From the NCBI RefSeq assembly GCF_019597925.1, contig NZ_CP080442.1:1778001-1842000 (forward strand): 64,000 nucleotides of DNA, read 5' to 3'. This document shows, one piece after another, positions 41,910-49,504 of the stretch. Position 1 is the first letter of the stretch. Each line of letters starts with the position of its first letter. The notes under the pieces are model-generated. The model did not search any database. It was not told the DNA's origin and worked only from the letters and a program-made list of their open reading frames with translations. This stretch comes from [Clostridium] scindens (GTDB taxonomy: Bacteria; Bacillota; Clostridia; Lachnospirales; Lachnospiraceae). A program made the position numbers and the translations under genes.

Positions 41910-42282
41910 GGTTCTTGCACTGGCGGGGAATCCTAATGTGGGAAAGAGCACGGTGTTTAACGCGCTGACCGGGCTGAAGCAGCATACGGGAAACTGGCCG
42001 GGGAAGACGGTGAGCAATGCCCGAGGCACATGCGACTATAATGGGAGGCAGTATGAACTGGTAGATCTTCCGGGATGCTATTCGCTTATGGCACATTCCG
42101 AGGAAGAGGAGATTGCGCGGGATTACATATGCTTTGCACATCCGGATGCAGTCATTGCCGTCTGTGATGCCACCTGCCTGGAGCGGAACCTGAATCTGGT
42201 GCTTCAGATTATCGAAGCAGCTGAGCAGGTGATCGTATGCGTAAATCTGATGGATGAGGCGGCAAAAAGCAGATTCATATAG
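41902..42282 (+). CDS. FeoB N-terminal GTPase fragment
   Basis: This 126-residue frame carries the G1 motif GNPNVGKST, the G2 Thr region, G3 DLPG and the G4 motif NLMDE, and then stops after AAKSRFI. It is the first part of the split feoB and lacks G5 and the entire membrane domain, so it is not a functional transporter by itself. Confidence 0.75.
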   Translation: MGKVLALAGNPNVGKSTVFNALTGLKQHTGNWPGKTVSNARGTCDYNGRQYELVDLPGCYSLMAHSEEEEIARDYICFAHPDAVIAVCDATCLERNLNLVLQIIEAAEQVIVCVNLMDEAAKSRFI

Positions 42283-42305
42283 ATATCAAAGGACTTTCAA
42301 AAGAG

Positions 42306-43973
42306 TTGGGCGTGCCTGTGATCGGAATCACCGCAAGAGAAGAAATCGGCCTGGAACGCATTTTTTTAACGCTGCAGCAGATGGAAAAGCAGAAGGATCA
42401 TAAGCCCCTGGCCTTTGTGTATGAAGGACCCGTGGAAAGGGCGATCGGCATGCTGGAGCCAGCGGTGGAGTGGGCGACAAAAGGAGAAGAGAACACCAGA
42501 TGGTTCTGTGCCCGCCTGCTGGATGCGAACAGCAATCTTCTTTATTCCATGGAGGAATATCTGGGATATTCCCTGGTAGAGGATACGGAGGTTGCAGGCG
42601 CGCTGAAGGAGGCAGTTGAATACCTGGCCCAAGCCGGATATTCCAAGGAGAAGATCAGTGACGCCATCGCCGCGTCCTATATCCGCAGGGCAGAACAGAT
42701 CAGCAGGAAGACGGTACAGTACGGGAAGAAGGATTATGACCGCAGAGACAGGAGGCTGGACTGGATCTTTACCAGCAAGAGGACCGGATTCCCGATCATG
42801 TTCCTCATGCTTCTTCTGGTGTTCTGGATTACCATCTGCGGAGCGAACTACCCGTCCCAACTGCTCTCCGATGGGCTGTTCTGGGTGGAGGATAAGCTGG
42901 TATTAGCGGTGCAGGCGGCCGGCGTTCCGAAGATGATATATGAGCCGCTGATCTATGGCGTATACCGGGTTGCCGCCTGGGTGATTTCCGTCATGCTGCC
43001 TCCAATGGCCATATTCTTTCCGTTATTTACGCTTTTGGAGGATCTGGGCTACCTTCCGAGGGTGGCATTTAATCTGGACCATTGCTTCCAGAGATGCCAT
43101 GCCTGCGGCAAGCAGGCGCTGACTATGTGCATGGGATTTGGCTGTAACGCTGTGGGAGTGACGGGATGCCGTATTATAGATTCTCCCAGGGAGCGGCTGA
43201 TCGCCATTCTCACCAATAACTTTGTCCCTTGCAATGGCAGATTTCCCATGCTCCTGTCCATTATATCCATGTTTCTGATTGGAAATGCGGCTGGCATATT
43301 TTCCTCCTTTTTATCGGCCTTGCTGCTGGCAGGCGTCATTGTGCTGGGAATTTTGATGACGCTTTTGGTATCCCGTATCCTGTCGGGAACCATCTTAAAA
43401 GGGCTTCCTTCATCGTTCGCCCTGGAATTGCCGCCGTACCGCAGGCCGCAGATTGGCAAAGTGATCGTACGTTCCGTGCTTGACAGGACCGTCTTCGTGC
43501 TGGGAAGGGCGATCGCGGTGGCGGCTCCGGCAGGGCTTGTCATCTGGCTGATGGCGAATTTTAAGGTAGGAGATGCTACGGTGCTGTCTTGCTGCGCCGA
43601 CTTCCTGGACCCATTTGCACGGCTGATGGGGCTGGACGGCATCATACTGCTGGCCTTTATCCTGGGGATGCCGGCCAATGAGATCGTAATGCCCATTGTG
43701 GTCATGTGCTATCTGGCCCAGGGCAGCCTGCTGGAACTGGGAGACAGCCAGGCGATGTGGACGCTGCTGTCCCAGAATGGATGGACCTGGGTCACGGCAA
43801 TCAGCACCATGCTGTTTTCACTGATGCACTGGCCTTGTGCTACTACCTGCCTTACCATACGCAAAGAGACGGGAAGCCTTAAGTGGATGCTCCTTTCCAT
43901 TCTGGTGCCTACGGCGGCCGGCATTGCCGCGTGCATGGCATTTACGTTCATAGCGGGGCTTATCCTGGCATAG
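42306..43973 (+). CDS. FeoB C-terminal fragment (G5 motif, helical bundle, membrane domain)
   Basis: This 555-residue frame starts inside the G domain (GVPVIGITAREEIGLERI, including G5) and contains the GDI-like helical domain and a membrane domain of seven to eight segments. The conserved Gate segments MGFGCNAVGVTGC and NNFVPCNGRFPMLL, and MPANEIVMPI, are present. Its ATG at 42306 is only the first in-frame Met after the break. The frame without the shift continues upstream to the preceding A-run. Confidence 0.75.
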   Translation: MGVPVIGITAREEIGLERIFLTLQQMEKQKDHKPLAFVYEGPVERAIGMLEPAVEWATKGEENTRWFCARLLDANSNLLYSMEEYLGYSLVEDTEVAGALKEAVEYLAQAGYSKEKISDAIAASYIRRAEQISRKTVQYGKKDYDRRDRRLDWIFTSKRTGFPIMFLMLLLVFWITICGANYPSQLLSDGLFWVEDKLVLAVQAAGVPKMIYEPLIYGVYRVAAWVISVMLPPMAIFFPLFTLLEDLGYLPRVAFNLDHCFQRCHACGKQALTMCMGFGCNAVGVTGCRIIDSPRERLIAILTNNFVPCNGRFPMLLSIISMFLIGNAAGIFSSFLSALLLAGVIVLGILMTLLVSRILSGTILKGLPSSFALELPPYRRPQIGKVIVRSVLDRTVFVLGRAIAVAAPAGLVIWLMANFKVGDATVLSCCADFLDPFARLMGLDGIILLAFILGMPANEIVMPIVVMCYLAQGSLLELGDSQAMWTLLSQNGWTWVTAISTMLFSLMHWPCATTCLTIRKETGSLKWMLLSILVPTAAGIAACMAFTFIAGLILA

Positions 43974-44018
43974 TTTTGTTATGATAAGAATAGTGCAGGT
44001 TGCGGGGGAGATAGGAAG

Positions 44019-45143
44019 ATGCATATTAGCGAGAAACAGGGGATCATGCTGGAAGTTTTCCTTTTATGCCTTATGCTGGCAGGAGGAGGCATTTTAAGCT
44101 GGAATAGGGGGGATGCCGATACGGATAGCCAGGTAAGGAGTATCCGTCAGGAGAATACAGGAGCGGAAGCCGGGGATTCGGGCGAGCCCGGAAAGGAACC
44201 GGTACAGGAAAAAGAGAAGGATTACATTAAATGGGTGGAATTCAACGTGACCAGCGAGGCAATGAAGAAGGCGTACCAGTATGATCTGGATAGTTACGGA
44301 AAGGAGCCGCATCTTCATTGGGTGGATCTTCTGGCAATTCTAGGCGCCAGGTATGGGGGAGACTTCACCCGGTACCAGGAGGAAGATCTGGCGGACATCG
44401 CCGAAAAACTGCTGGATGGAAGCCAGACGGTTGAGGAAATGACGAAGGATATGGAGTATTATTCCTACTACCGGGAGGCATATGGCGCGGTCCTTGACGG
44501 GATGGTGGGAGAGTTCCAGTATGTGCATCCAAAGAAGAAAGTCTATGGGCTGAAGGCCTACAGCCCGATCGCAAAGGAATTTCCCTACTCGGACTATGAT
44601 GACTTTGGCGTATCCAGAAGTTATGGATATAAGAGGAATCATCTGGGGCATGATATGATGGGGCAGGTAGGAACCCCTGTGATCGCCGTGGAGTCCGGCT
44701 ATGTATCAGCGCTTGGATGGAACCAGTATGGAGGCTGGCGCATCGGGATCAGCAGTTTTGACGGCAGACGCTATTATTACTACGCCCACCTAAGGCAGAA
44801 CCGCCCTTATGCAGAAGGATTAAAGGAAGGAGCGGTGGTGCAGGCAGGGGATGTCATCGGATATATAGGCAGAACCGGCTACAGCACGGAAGAGAATACG
44901 AATAACATTGATGAGTATCATCTGCACTTCGGCCTGCAGCTGATTTTTGACGAATCCCAGAGGGAAGGGAATAACGAGATATGGGTCAGCTGCTACGAAT
45001 TGACCAGATTTCTCTCCCAGAACCGCTCGGAAGTACAGCGCGACGATGAAACGAAGGAGTGGACCCGCGTCCGACAGATAAAGGATCCGGAGGCAATTCG
45101 CTATAGGAACAGGCAAAAAGAAAAATCAGGGACAGAGCAGTAA
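44019..45143 (+). CDS. M23 family metallopeptidase (LytM-like), secreted or membrane-anchored
   Basis: The 374-residue protein has an N-terminal hydrophobic segment (GIMLEVFLLCLMLAGGGILSW) and a charged linker, a helical middle domain (about 70-190), and a C-terminal zinc endopeptidase domain (about 200-320). The metal ligands are in GHDMMGQVGTPVIA (His-X-Asp region) and YHLHFGLQL, with the catalytic His in YYYYAHLRQN. Such enzymes cut peptide cross-bridges in peptidoglycan. No LysM or SH3 wall-binding domain is seen. GGGGGAG precedes the ATG. It stands alone after feoB. The last codons contain a minus-strand terminator. Confidence 0.92.
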   Translation: MHISEKQGIMLEVFLLCLMLAGGGILSWNRGDADTDSQVRSIRQENTGAEAGDSGEPGKEPVQEKEKDYIKWVEFNVTSEAMKKAYQYDLDSYGKEPHLHWVDLLAILGARYGGDFTRYQEEDLADIAEKLLDGSQTVEEMTKDMEYYSYYREAYGAVLDGMVGEFQYVHPKKKVYGLKAYSPIAKEFPYSDYDDFGVSRSYGYKRNHLGHDMMGQVGTPVIAVESGYVSALGWNQYGGWRIGISSFDGRRYYYYAHLRQNRPYAEGLKEGAVVQAGDVIGYIGRTGYSTEENTNNIDEYHLHFGLQLIFDESQREGNNEIWVSCYELTRFLSQNRSEVQRDDETKEWTRVRQIKDPEAIRYRNRQKEKSGTEQ

Positions 45144-45156
45144 CCTCTATCCCTGA
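45115..45156 (-). terminator. Intrinsic terminator of the 59-residue gene, inside the M23 gene end
   Basis: On the minus strand, TCAGGGA pairs with TCCCTGA and AGAG with CTCT around a seven-base loop (45126-45156), followed by TTTTTCTTTTT. The plus strand lacks a comparable T run. It lies across the M23 stop codon. Confidence 0.75.
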
Positions 45157-45326
45157 AACATATTTTCTACGTAACTGTTCATTTCCTCCCGGCTTTTGAC
45201 CTGGCGGGCTCCATCCACGATCCTTTCCTGCTCCTGCTTCGGAAGAGAGGCAAAACGGCTGAGGATGTCGGAATGCTGGGCCAGAGACATGGTAAAGCCA
45301 ATGGGGAGTTCTTCGTTGTCTATCAT
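45147..45326 (-). CDS. Small uncharacterised protein, 59 aa
   Basis: A 59-residue frame on the minus strand starts with ATG at 45326, preceded by GAGGTGA about 9 bases upstream, and ends at 45147. The peptide contains ELPIGFTMSLAQHSD, then SLPKQEQERIVDGA and VKSREEMNSYVENM. The pattern of a Leu-Pro-Gly opening, a short helix, SL..KQ..RIV..A..V.S+.EM..YV resembles small conserved proteins of Lachnospiraceae whose function is unknown. It has its own terminator and a clear ribosome site. Function is unknown. Confidence 0.75.
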   Translation of the reverse strand: MIDNEELPIGFTMSLAQHSDILSRFASLPKQEQERIVDGARQVKSREEMNSYVENMFQG

Positions 45327-45417
45327 TTGCTATCACCTCATAGATAGGATGTGCAATAACAGGAAATTTATGAGGTTGAATTAAAATCAGAAATTTTATC
45401 AAAATTACATAAATAGA

Positions 45418-45446
45418 TTGACTAAATAAACCAAAAAGACTAATAT
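45418..45446 (+). promoter_or_regulatory. Promoter of the small membrane protein gene
   Basis: TTGACT (45418-45423) and TAATAT (45441-45446) are separated by 17 bases. It fires about 45 bases before the chosen ATG at 45498, which argues against the in-frame ATG at 45462. Confidence 0.75.
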
Positions 45447-45497
45447 AAAGACAACAGGAGCATGTTTACCTATACAGATGAGAAAGGGGTTGTTGGT

Positions 45498-45854
45498 ATG
45501 CCTGAAACAATTCGAATATTTGTAATTGTCACATGCGTAATCTTGATCGGAGCGCTGCTTATCTTGTATATAGGCAGCCGGGCGGATGCTAAGAATAATC
45601 TGCTTCACAGGGCCTGGAACTCCTTTTTATGTGCATACCTGAAATTGGACATCCATATGAGTTATGGAGCCGATTATCTTAAGAATGGACGCAGGTCCAC
45701 ATATGAGGAGGAATTCGCAGGCTACCGTCCGCAGGGAGAAGCTGGAGAGCGGATCCGCAGAAAGAAGATGCGTCTGGAAGAACTGCAGAAGATGGGAGGA
45801 AGTCCCCGGCAGGCAGGAAAGAAGGATCGATATAACCTTAAGATATTAAAATAA
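45498..45854 (+). CDS. Small single-pass membrane protein of unknown function, 118 aa
   Basis: The protein has one N-terminal membrane segment (TIRIFVIVTCVILIGALLILYI, about 4-25), then a soluble tail of about 90 residues (basic, with YRPQGEAGERIRRKKMRLEELQKM). ATG at 45498 is chosen because AGGGG lies eight bases upstream; an in-frame ATG at 45462 has a ribosome site too close to be used. The product is not recognised. A long hairpin follows the stop. The gene lies between the 59-residue gene and mgtC without an operon partner. Confidence 0.6.
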   Translation: MPETIRIFVIVTCVILIGALLILYIGSRADAKNNLLHRAWNSFLCAYLKLDIHMSYGADYLKNGRRSTYEEEFAGYRPQGEAGERIRRKKMRLEELQKMGGSPRQAGKKDRYNLKILK

Positions 45855-45873
45855 AGCCCTTTCAACATAGGAA

Positions 45874-45922
45874 GATGGGGACGTCCCCCATGATCCAAAG
45901 GATCGTGGGGGGCGTCCCCGTC
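45874..45922. repeat. Long GGGGACGTCCCC hairpin between convergent genes
   Basis: Two 23-base arms (45874-45896 and 45900-45922) pair with only G-U exceptions around AAA. Each arm carries a GGGGACG(T)CCCC-type core. There is no T run on either side, so classic termination is doubtful, but it lies between the convergent gene ends (45854 and 45937). Confidence 0.75.
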
Positions 45923-45936
45923 TGCCAGTGGCAAGA

Positions 45937-46611
45937 TCAGATGTCGATGGACTTGATCTGCGGGTATTCCTTTAGTAATTGAAAGATATCATAGATATCG
46001 TAGGCTTCGGGGAAGCGTACATACAGCTTGATCTCTAATGTTGCTGCGTCCACACGCTTGGCAGTGATATTGGAGATTTTTATCTTCTTGGTGGCAAAGA
46101 TGTCATTTAGCAGGACCTTGATGTCCTCATTTCCTTCTACCAGCAGGGTGATCTGCTCGATGGATGAACTTCTGGGGTGGAGCAGCCGGGTATGGAACAG
46201 AAGCTGGAACAGAAGGATGAGCAGGGTGGAAGCGGCGCTTAAGATATACATGCCTGCGCCGAACGCCATGCCGATGCCTACCGTTGCCCAGATTCCGGCA
46301 GCAGTGGTGATGCCCATTACATTCATATGGCGGGTGAATATGACGCCGGCCCCCAGAAAGCCGACGGCAGTGACAACTCCGGCGGCAATACGGGAGGGGT
46401 CGAGTCCGATATGCTCCATAAAAAGTATGTCATAGAATCCATATTTGGATATGATCATCATTAAGGAGGAGGCCAGAGCCACGATAGCATGCGTACGGAT
46501 GCCAGCCATCTTCATATGGCTTTCCCGCTCATAGCCGATCATCGCGCCGCAAAGTGCTGCCCCCAGAAGACGCAGTAAATAGATCAGTTGAATATTCATT
46601 GTAAAAGCCAT
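45937..46611 (-). CDS. MgtC/SapB family protein
   Basis: The 224-residue membrane protein has the MgtC (PF02308) core (LLRLLGAALCGAMIGYERE, then AGIRTHAIVALASSLMMII, GVVTAVGFLGAGVIF and GITTAAGIWATVGIGMAFGAGMY, about 10-130) and a C-terminal ACT-like cytoplasmic domain (about 150-224, ITLLVEGNEDIKVLLNDIF). In pathogens MgtC aids survival at low magnesium and inhibits the F1Fo ATPase; in Clostridia the role is unclear. ATG at 46611 follows AGGAGGTG. Five or so membrane segments are visible. Confidence 0.92.
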   Translation of the reverse strand: MAFTMNIQLIYLLRLLGAALCGAMIGYERESHMKMAGIRTHAIVALASSLMMIISKYGFYDILFMEHIGLDPSRIAAGVVTAVGFLGAGVIFTRHMNVMGITTAAGIWATVGIGMAFGAGMYILSAASTLLILLFQLLFHTRLLHPRSSSIEQITLLVEGNEDIKVLLNDIFATKKIKISNITAKRVDAATLEIKLYVRFPEAYDIYDIFQLLKEYPQIKSIDI

Positions 46612-46802
46612 GCAGGCACCTCCTGATTCTTGCCGGATATAATCGTTTCCAAAGTTCCATTCATATCTACTATCTATTATAAGCGAAACAGGGAGGAAAA
46701 ACTACCAGTTTCGATGAATGACTGGTGGAATCAGCGGCATAATGGTATGATATAGGCAGCAAGTCTGCATAAATAAGAACATAGAAAGAGAGTGAAAAGC
46801 CT

Positions 46803-47585
46803 ATGATTAATTACTCTGAAGATAAGGACAGGCAGTATCATATCCAGGTAGCGGGGGGAGAAGTGGGAAGATACGTGATCCTTCCGGGAGATCCGAAACG
46901 CTGCGCAAAGATCGCGGAACACTTTGAAGATCCGAAACTCATAGCTGACAGCAGGGAATATGTGACCTATACCGGCTATCTGGAAGGGGAGAAGGTAAGC
47001 GTGACCTCCACCGGCATCGGAGGGCCGTCCGCGTCCATTGCCATGGAAGAACTTGCAAGAGTCGGAGCGGATACATTTATCCGGGTAGGCACAAGCGGCG
47101 GCATGGCTTTGGAGGTAAAGAGCGGGGACGTAGTGATCGCCTCCGGCGCGATCCGGATGGAGGGAACGAGCAAAGAGTATGCCCCCATCGAATATCCGGC
47201 AGTTGCGGACATCCAGGTGACCAATGCCCTGATCCAGGCAGCAAAGAAACTGGGGCAGGATTACCACGTAGGCGTGGTACAATGCAAAGACGCTTTCTAT
47301 GGGCAGCATTCGCCAGAGACCAAGCCAGTGGGCTATGAGTTGATGAATAAATGGGATGCCTGGGTCAAATGCGGATGCCTGGCATCAGAGATGGAGTCGG
47401 CAGCCCTTTATATCGTGGGCAGCTGTCTGAGAGTCAGGGTAGGCACGGTGCTTTTGGTGATGGCCAATCAGGAGCGGGCGAAGAAGAACCTCCCCAATCC
47501 GGTGGCACATGACGTGGAGGCGCCTATCCGCACGGCGATCGAGGCGCTTAAGACGCTGATCAGAGAAGATAAGAAGCAGGAATAA
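46803..47585 (+). CDS. udp: Uridine phosphorylase
   Basis: The 260-residue NP-I family phosphorylase cleaves uridine to uracil and ribose-1-phosphate. Motifs include VILPGDPKRCAKIAEHFED, TSTGIGGPSASIAMEELARVG, FIRVGTSGGM and ASEMESAALYIVGS. These fit Udp more than purine phosphorylases. It is the first gene of a four-gene salvage operon with deoD, deoC and cdd. An extended -10-like TGGTATGAT lies 52 bases upstream (46743-46751). The ribosome site is GAAAGAGAG. Confidence 0.92.
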   Translation: MINYSEDKDRQYHIQVAGGEVGRYVILPGDPKRCAKIAEHFEDPKLIADSREYVTYTGYLEGEKVSVTSTGIGGPSASIAMEELARVGADTFIRVGTSGGMALEVKSGDVVIASGAIRMEGTSKEYAPIEYPAVADIQVTNALIQAAKKLGQDYHVGVVQCKDAFYGQHSPETKPVGYELMNKWDAWVKCGCLASEMESAALYIVGSCLRVRVGTVLLVMANQERAKKNLPNPVAHDVEAPIRTAIEALKTLIREDKKQE

Positions 47586-47598
47586 GGAGGAAAGATAT

Positions 47599-48297
47599 AT
47601 GGGAACGCCACATAATGCAGCAGAAAGAGGAGAGATAGCCAGCACGGTACTGATGCCGGGAGACCCGCTTCGGGCGAAATACATCGCAGATACTTATCTG
47701 GAAGATGCCAGGTGCTTTAATACGGTGCGGAACATGCTGGGATATACAGGAACTTATAAAGGCCGGGAAATCTCGGTTATGGGGGGCGGCATGGGGATGC
47801 CGTCCGTCGGAATCTATACGTATGAACTTTATCATAGGTATGAGGTGGAGGCAATCATACGGATTGGCTCTGCCGGCGCGTTAAGGGACGATATCCAGTT
47901 AAAGGACGTAGTGATCGGCATGGGAGCCTGCACGGATTCCAACTATGCCGCACAGTACCAGCTGCCCGGCACATTTGCGCCGATCGCGGATTACGGGCTG
48001 CTTGAGAAGGCGGTGAATACCGCAAGGGCCCAGGGAGTCAGCGTAAAGGTGGGAAATATCCTGTCCTCTGATATTTTTTACAATGATGACGATGAAGTAA
48101 ATGCGAAATGGAGGAAAATGGGCGTGATGGCTGTGGAGATGGAAGCGGCAGCCCTTTATATGAACGCGGCACGGGCAGGGAAGAAGGCGTTATGCATGCT
48201 GACCATCTCAGACCATCTGTTCCGGCAGGAGAGCATAAGCGCCAGCGAACGGCAGTCAGGATTCGGACAGATGATGGAGATCGCGCTGGAATTATAA
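47599..48297 (+). CDS. deoD: Purine-nucleoside phosphorylase (DeoD type)
   Basis: The 232-residue hexameric-type phosphorylase has TVLMPGDPLRAKYIADTYLED, GGGMGMPSVGIYTYELYHRY, IIRIGSAGALRDD and VEMEAAALYMNAARAG segments of the DeoD family. It phosphorolyses purine (deoxy)nucleosides to base and (deoxy)ribose-1-phosphate, feeding the aldolase encoded next after isomerisation by a phosphopentomutase not in this window. It starts 13 bases after udp, with AAGGAGG before the ATG. Confidence 0.94.
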   Translation: MGTPHNAAERGEIASTVLMPGDPLRAKYIADTYLEDARCFNTVRNMLGYTGTYKGREISVMGGGMGMPSVGIYTYELYHRYEVEAIIRIGSAGALRDDIQLKDVVIGMGACTDSNYAAQYQLPGTFAPIADYGLLEKAVNTARAQGVSVKVGNILSSDIFYNDDDEVNAKWRKMGVMAVEMEAAALYMNAARAGKKALCMLTISDHLFRQESISASERQSGFGQMMEIALEL

Positions 48298-48326
48298 CAG
48301 TACAAGGAAAAGGAGTGTTGGATGCT

Positions 48327-48989
48327 ATGGAGATACAGGAAATATTAAGACATGTAGATCATACCTTGCTGTCACAGACGGCTACATGGGAAGAGATCAG
48401 GACGTTGTGCGACGATGCCATCGCCTATGGGACGGCATCGGTATGTATTCCCCCTTCTTATGTAAAGCAGGCTAAGGCATATGTAAAGGAACGCATGGCA
48501 GTGTGCACGGTCATCGGCTTTCCCAATGGATACAATACCACGGCAGCCAAAGTATTTGAGACGGCAGAGGCGGTAAAGGACGGCGCAGATGAGGTGGATA
48601 TGGTCATTAATATGGGCTGGGTGAAGGATCGGGAGTACGCCCGGATCACGCAGGAGATCCGATCCGTCAAAGAGGCGGCCGGCAGCCGGATATTGAAGGT
48701 GATCATTGAGACCTGCTTCCTGGAAGAAGAGGAGAAGGTACGGATGTGCCAGGTCGTGACCGAGGCTGGTGCGGACTTTATCAAGACTTCTACCGGATTT
48801 GGAAGCGGCGGCGCGACGTTTGAAGACGTGGCATTGTTTGCGCGCCATGTAGGAGAAGGCGTGCAGATTAAGGCGGCGGGGGGAATCAGTTCCATTGCGG
48901 ACGCCGAGGAATTTCTAAGGCTTGGCGCCTCCCGCCTGGGAACCAGCCGGATTGTCAAGATTGCGAAGAAAGAGGGACTTAGGGAATGA
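48327..48989 (+). CDS. deoC: Deoxyribose-phosphate aldolase
   Basis: The 220-residue class I aldolase splits 2-deoxyribose-5-phosphate to glyceraldehyde-3-phosphate and acetaldehyde. The barrel shows HVDHTLLSQTATWEEI, CTVIGFPNGYNTT, DEVDMVINMGW, KVIIETCFL and the Schiff-base lysine in DFIKTSTGFGSGGAT, then IKAAGGIS. ATG at 48327 is preceded by AGGAG at 11 bases; upstream GTG and TTG codons are closer to it and less likely. The frame extends further upstream, into the deoD 3' end, without a start. The cdd start overlaps the stop (ATGA). Confidence 0.93.
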   Translation: MEIQEILRHVDHTLLSQTATWEEIRTLCDDAIAYGTASVCIPPSYVKQAKAYVKERMAVCTVIGFPNGYNTTAAKVFETAEAVKDGADEVDMVINMGWVKDREYARITQEIRSVKEAAGSRILKVIIETCFLEEEEKVRMCQVVTEAGADFIKTSTGFGSGGATFEDVALFARHVGEGVQIKAAGGISSIADAEEFLRLGASRLGTSRIVKIAKKEGLRE

Positions 48990-49438
48990 AACTGCAGGAA
49001 AGCATGAGAGAGGAACTGATCCGCCAGGCATTTGGAGCACTGGAATATGCCTATGCTCCTTACTCTAAGTTCAAGGTGGCAGCAGCCCTCCTTACGAAAA
49101 GTGGGAAGATCTATACGGGGTGCAATATCGAAAATGCGGCGTTAAGCCCGGGAAACTGTGCGGAGCGCACGGCAATCTTCAAGGCAGTCAGCGAGGGGGA
49201 GAAAGACTTTGCCGCCATCTGCATCGTGAATGAGGATGCGCAGGGGAAGCATGACTACTGCCCGCCCTGCGGCGTGTGCCGCCAGGTCATGATGGAATTC
49301 TGCGATCCTGACGAATTCAGGATTATTCTGGCGAAGGATGAAGGCGATTATCAGGCGTATATGCTGGCAGAATTGCTGCCTTATGGATTTGGCCCGGGGA
49401 ACCTAAAAAAACAGACAGATGACAATTTAGTTGATTAA
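48986..49438 (+). CDS. cdd: Cytidine deaminase
   Basis: The 150-residue zinc deaminase converts cytidine and deoxycytidine to uridine forms. It has YAPYSKFKVAAALLTKSGKIYTGCNIENA, then the HAE-type metal motif here as CAERTAIFKAV (Cys ligand with Glu), and the second zinc motif PPCGVCRQVM. A Cys in place of His in the first motif is the standard tetrameric Cdd pattern. ATG overlaps the deoC stop, so translation is coupled. It completes a pyrimidine/purine nucleoside salvage operon. Confidence 0.94.
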   Translation: MKLQESMREELIRQAFGALEYAYAPYSKFKVAAALLTKSGKIYTGCNIENAALSPGNCAERTAIFKAVSEGEKDFAAICIVNEDAQGKHDYCPPCGVCRQVMMEFCDPDEFRIILAKDEGDYQAYMLAELLPYGFGPGNLKKQTDDNLVD

Positions 49439-49442
49439 AGTC

Positions 49443-49471
49443 TTGAAACAACCATTAAAATAGGATATTAT
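49443..49471 (+). promoter_or_regulatory. Promoter of leuB
   Basis: TTGAAA (49443-49448) and TATTAT (49466-49471) are separated by 17 bases. It starts directly after the cdd stop, so leuB need not depend on the salvage operon. Confidence 0.65.
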
Positions 49472-49504
49472 ATGTTTTATAGATTTTTTAACAGAGGAAG
49501 GAAA

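Larger units (their letters stand above)
41902..43973 (+). pseudogene. feoB: feoB, ferrous iron transporter, disrupted by a single-base frameshift
   Basis: Two adjacent frames together encode a full FeoB: 41902-42282 holds the start of the G-protein domain and 42306-43973 the rest. The break lies in the A-run of GGCAAAAAGC near 42262-42266. One more A, or a -1 shift there, would join the frames as AAKKQIHIDIKGL, matching the expected FeoB sequence. The frame otherwise stops at TAG about 20 bases later. FeoB is a GTPase-coupled inner-membrane iron importer. The break could be a true mutation, a homopolymer sequencing error, or transcriptional slippage. All other expected FeoB features are intact, so decay, if real, is recent. 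Confidence 0.88.

Noticed and set aside
49439..49504. T-box leader before leuB
   Set aside because: The 66-base gap is too short and lacks the T-box core and a terminator.
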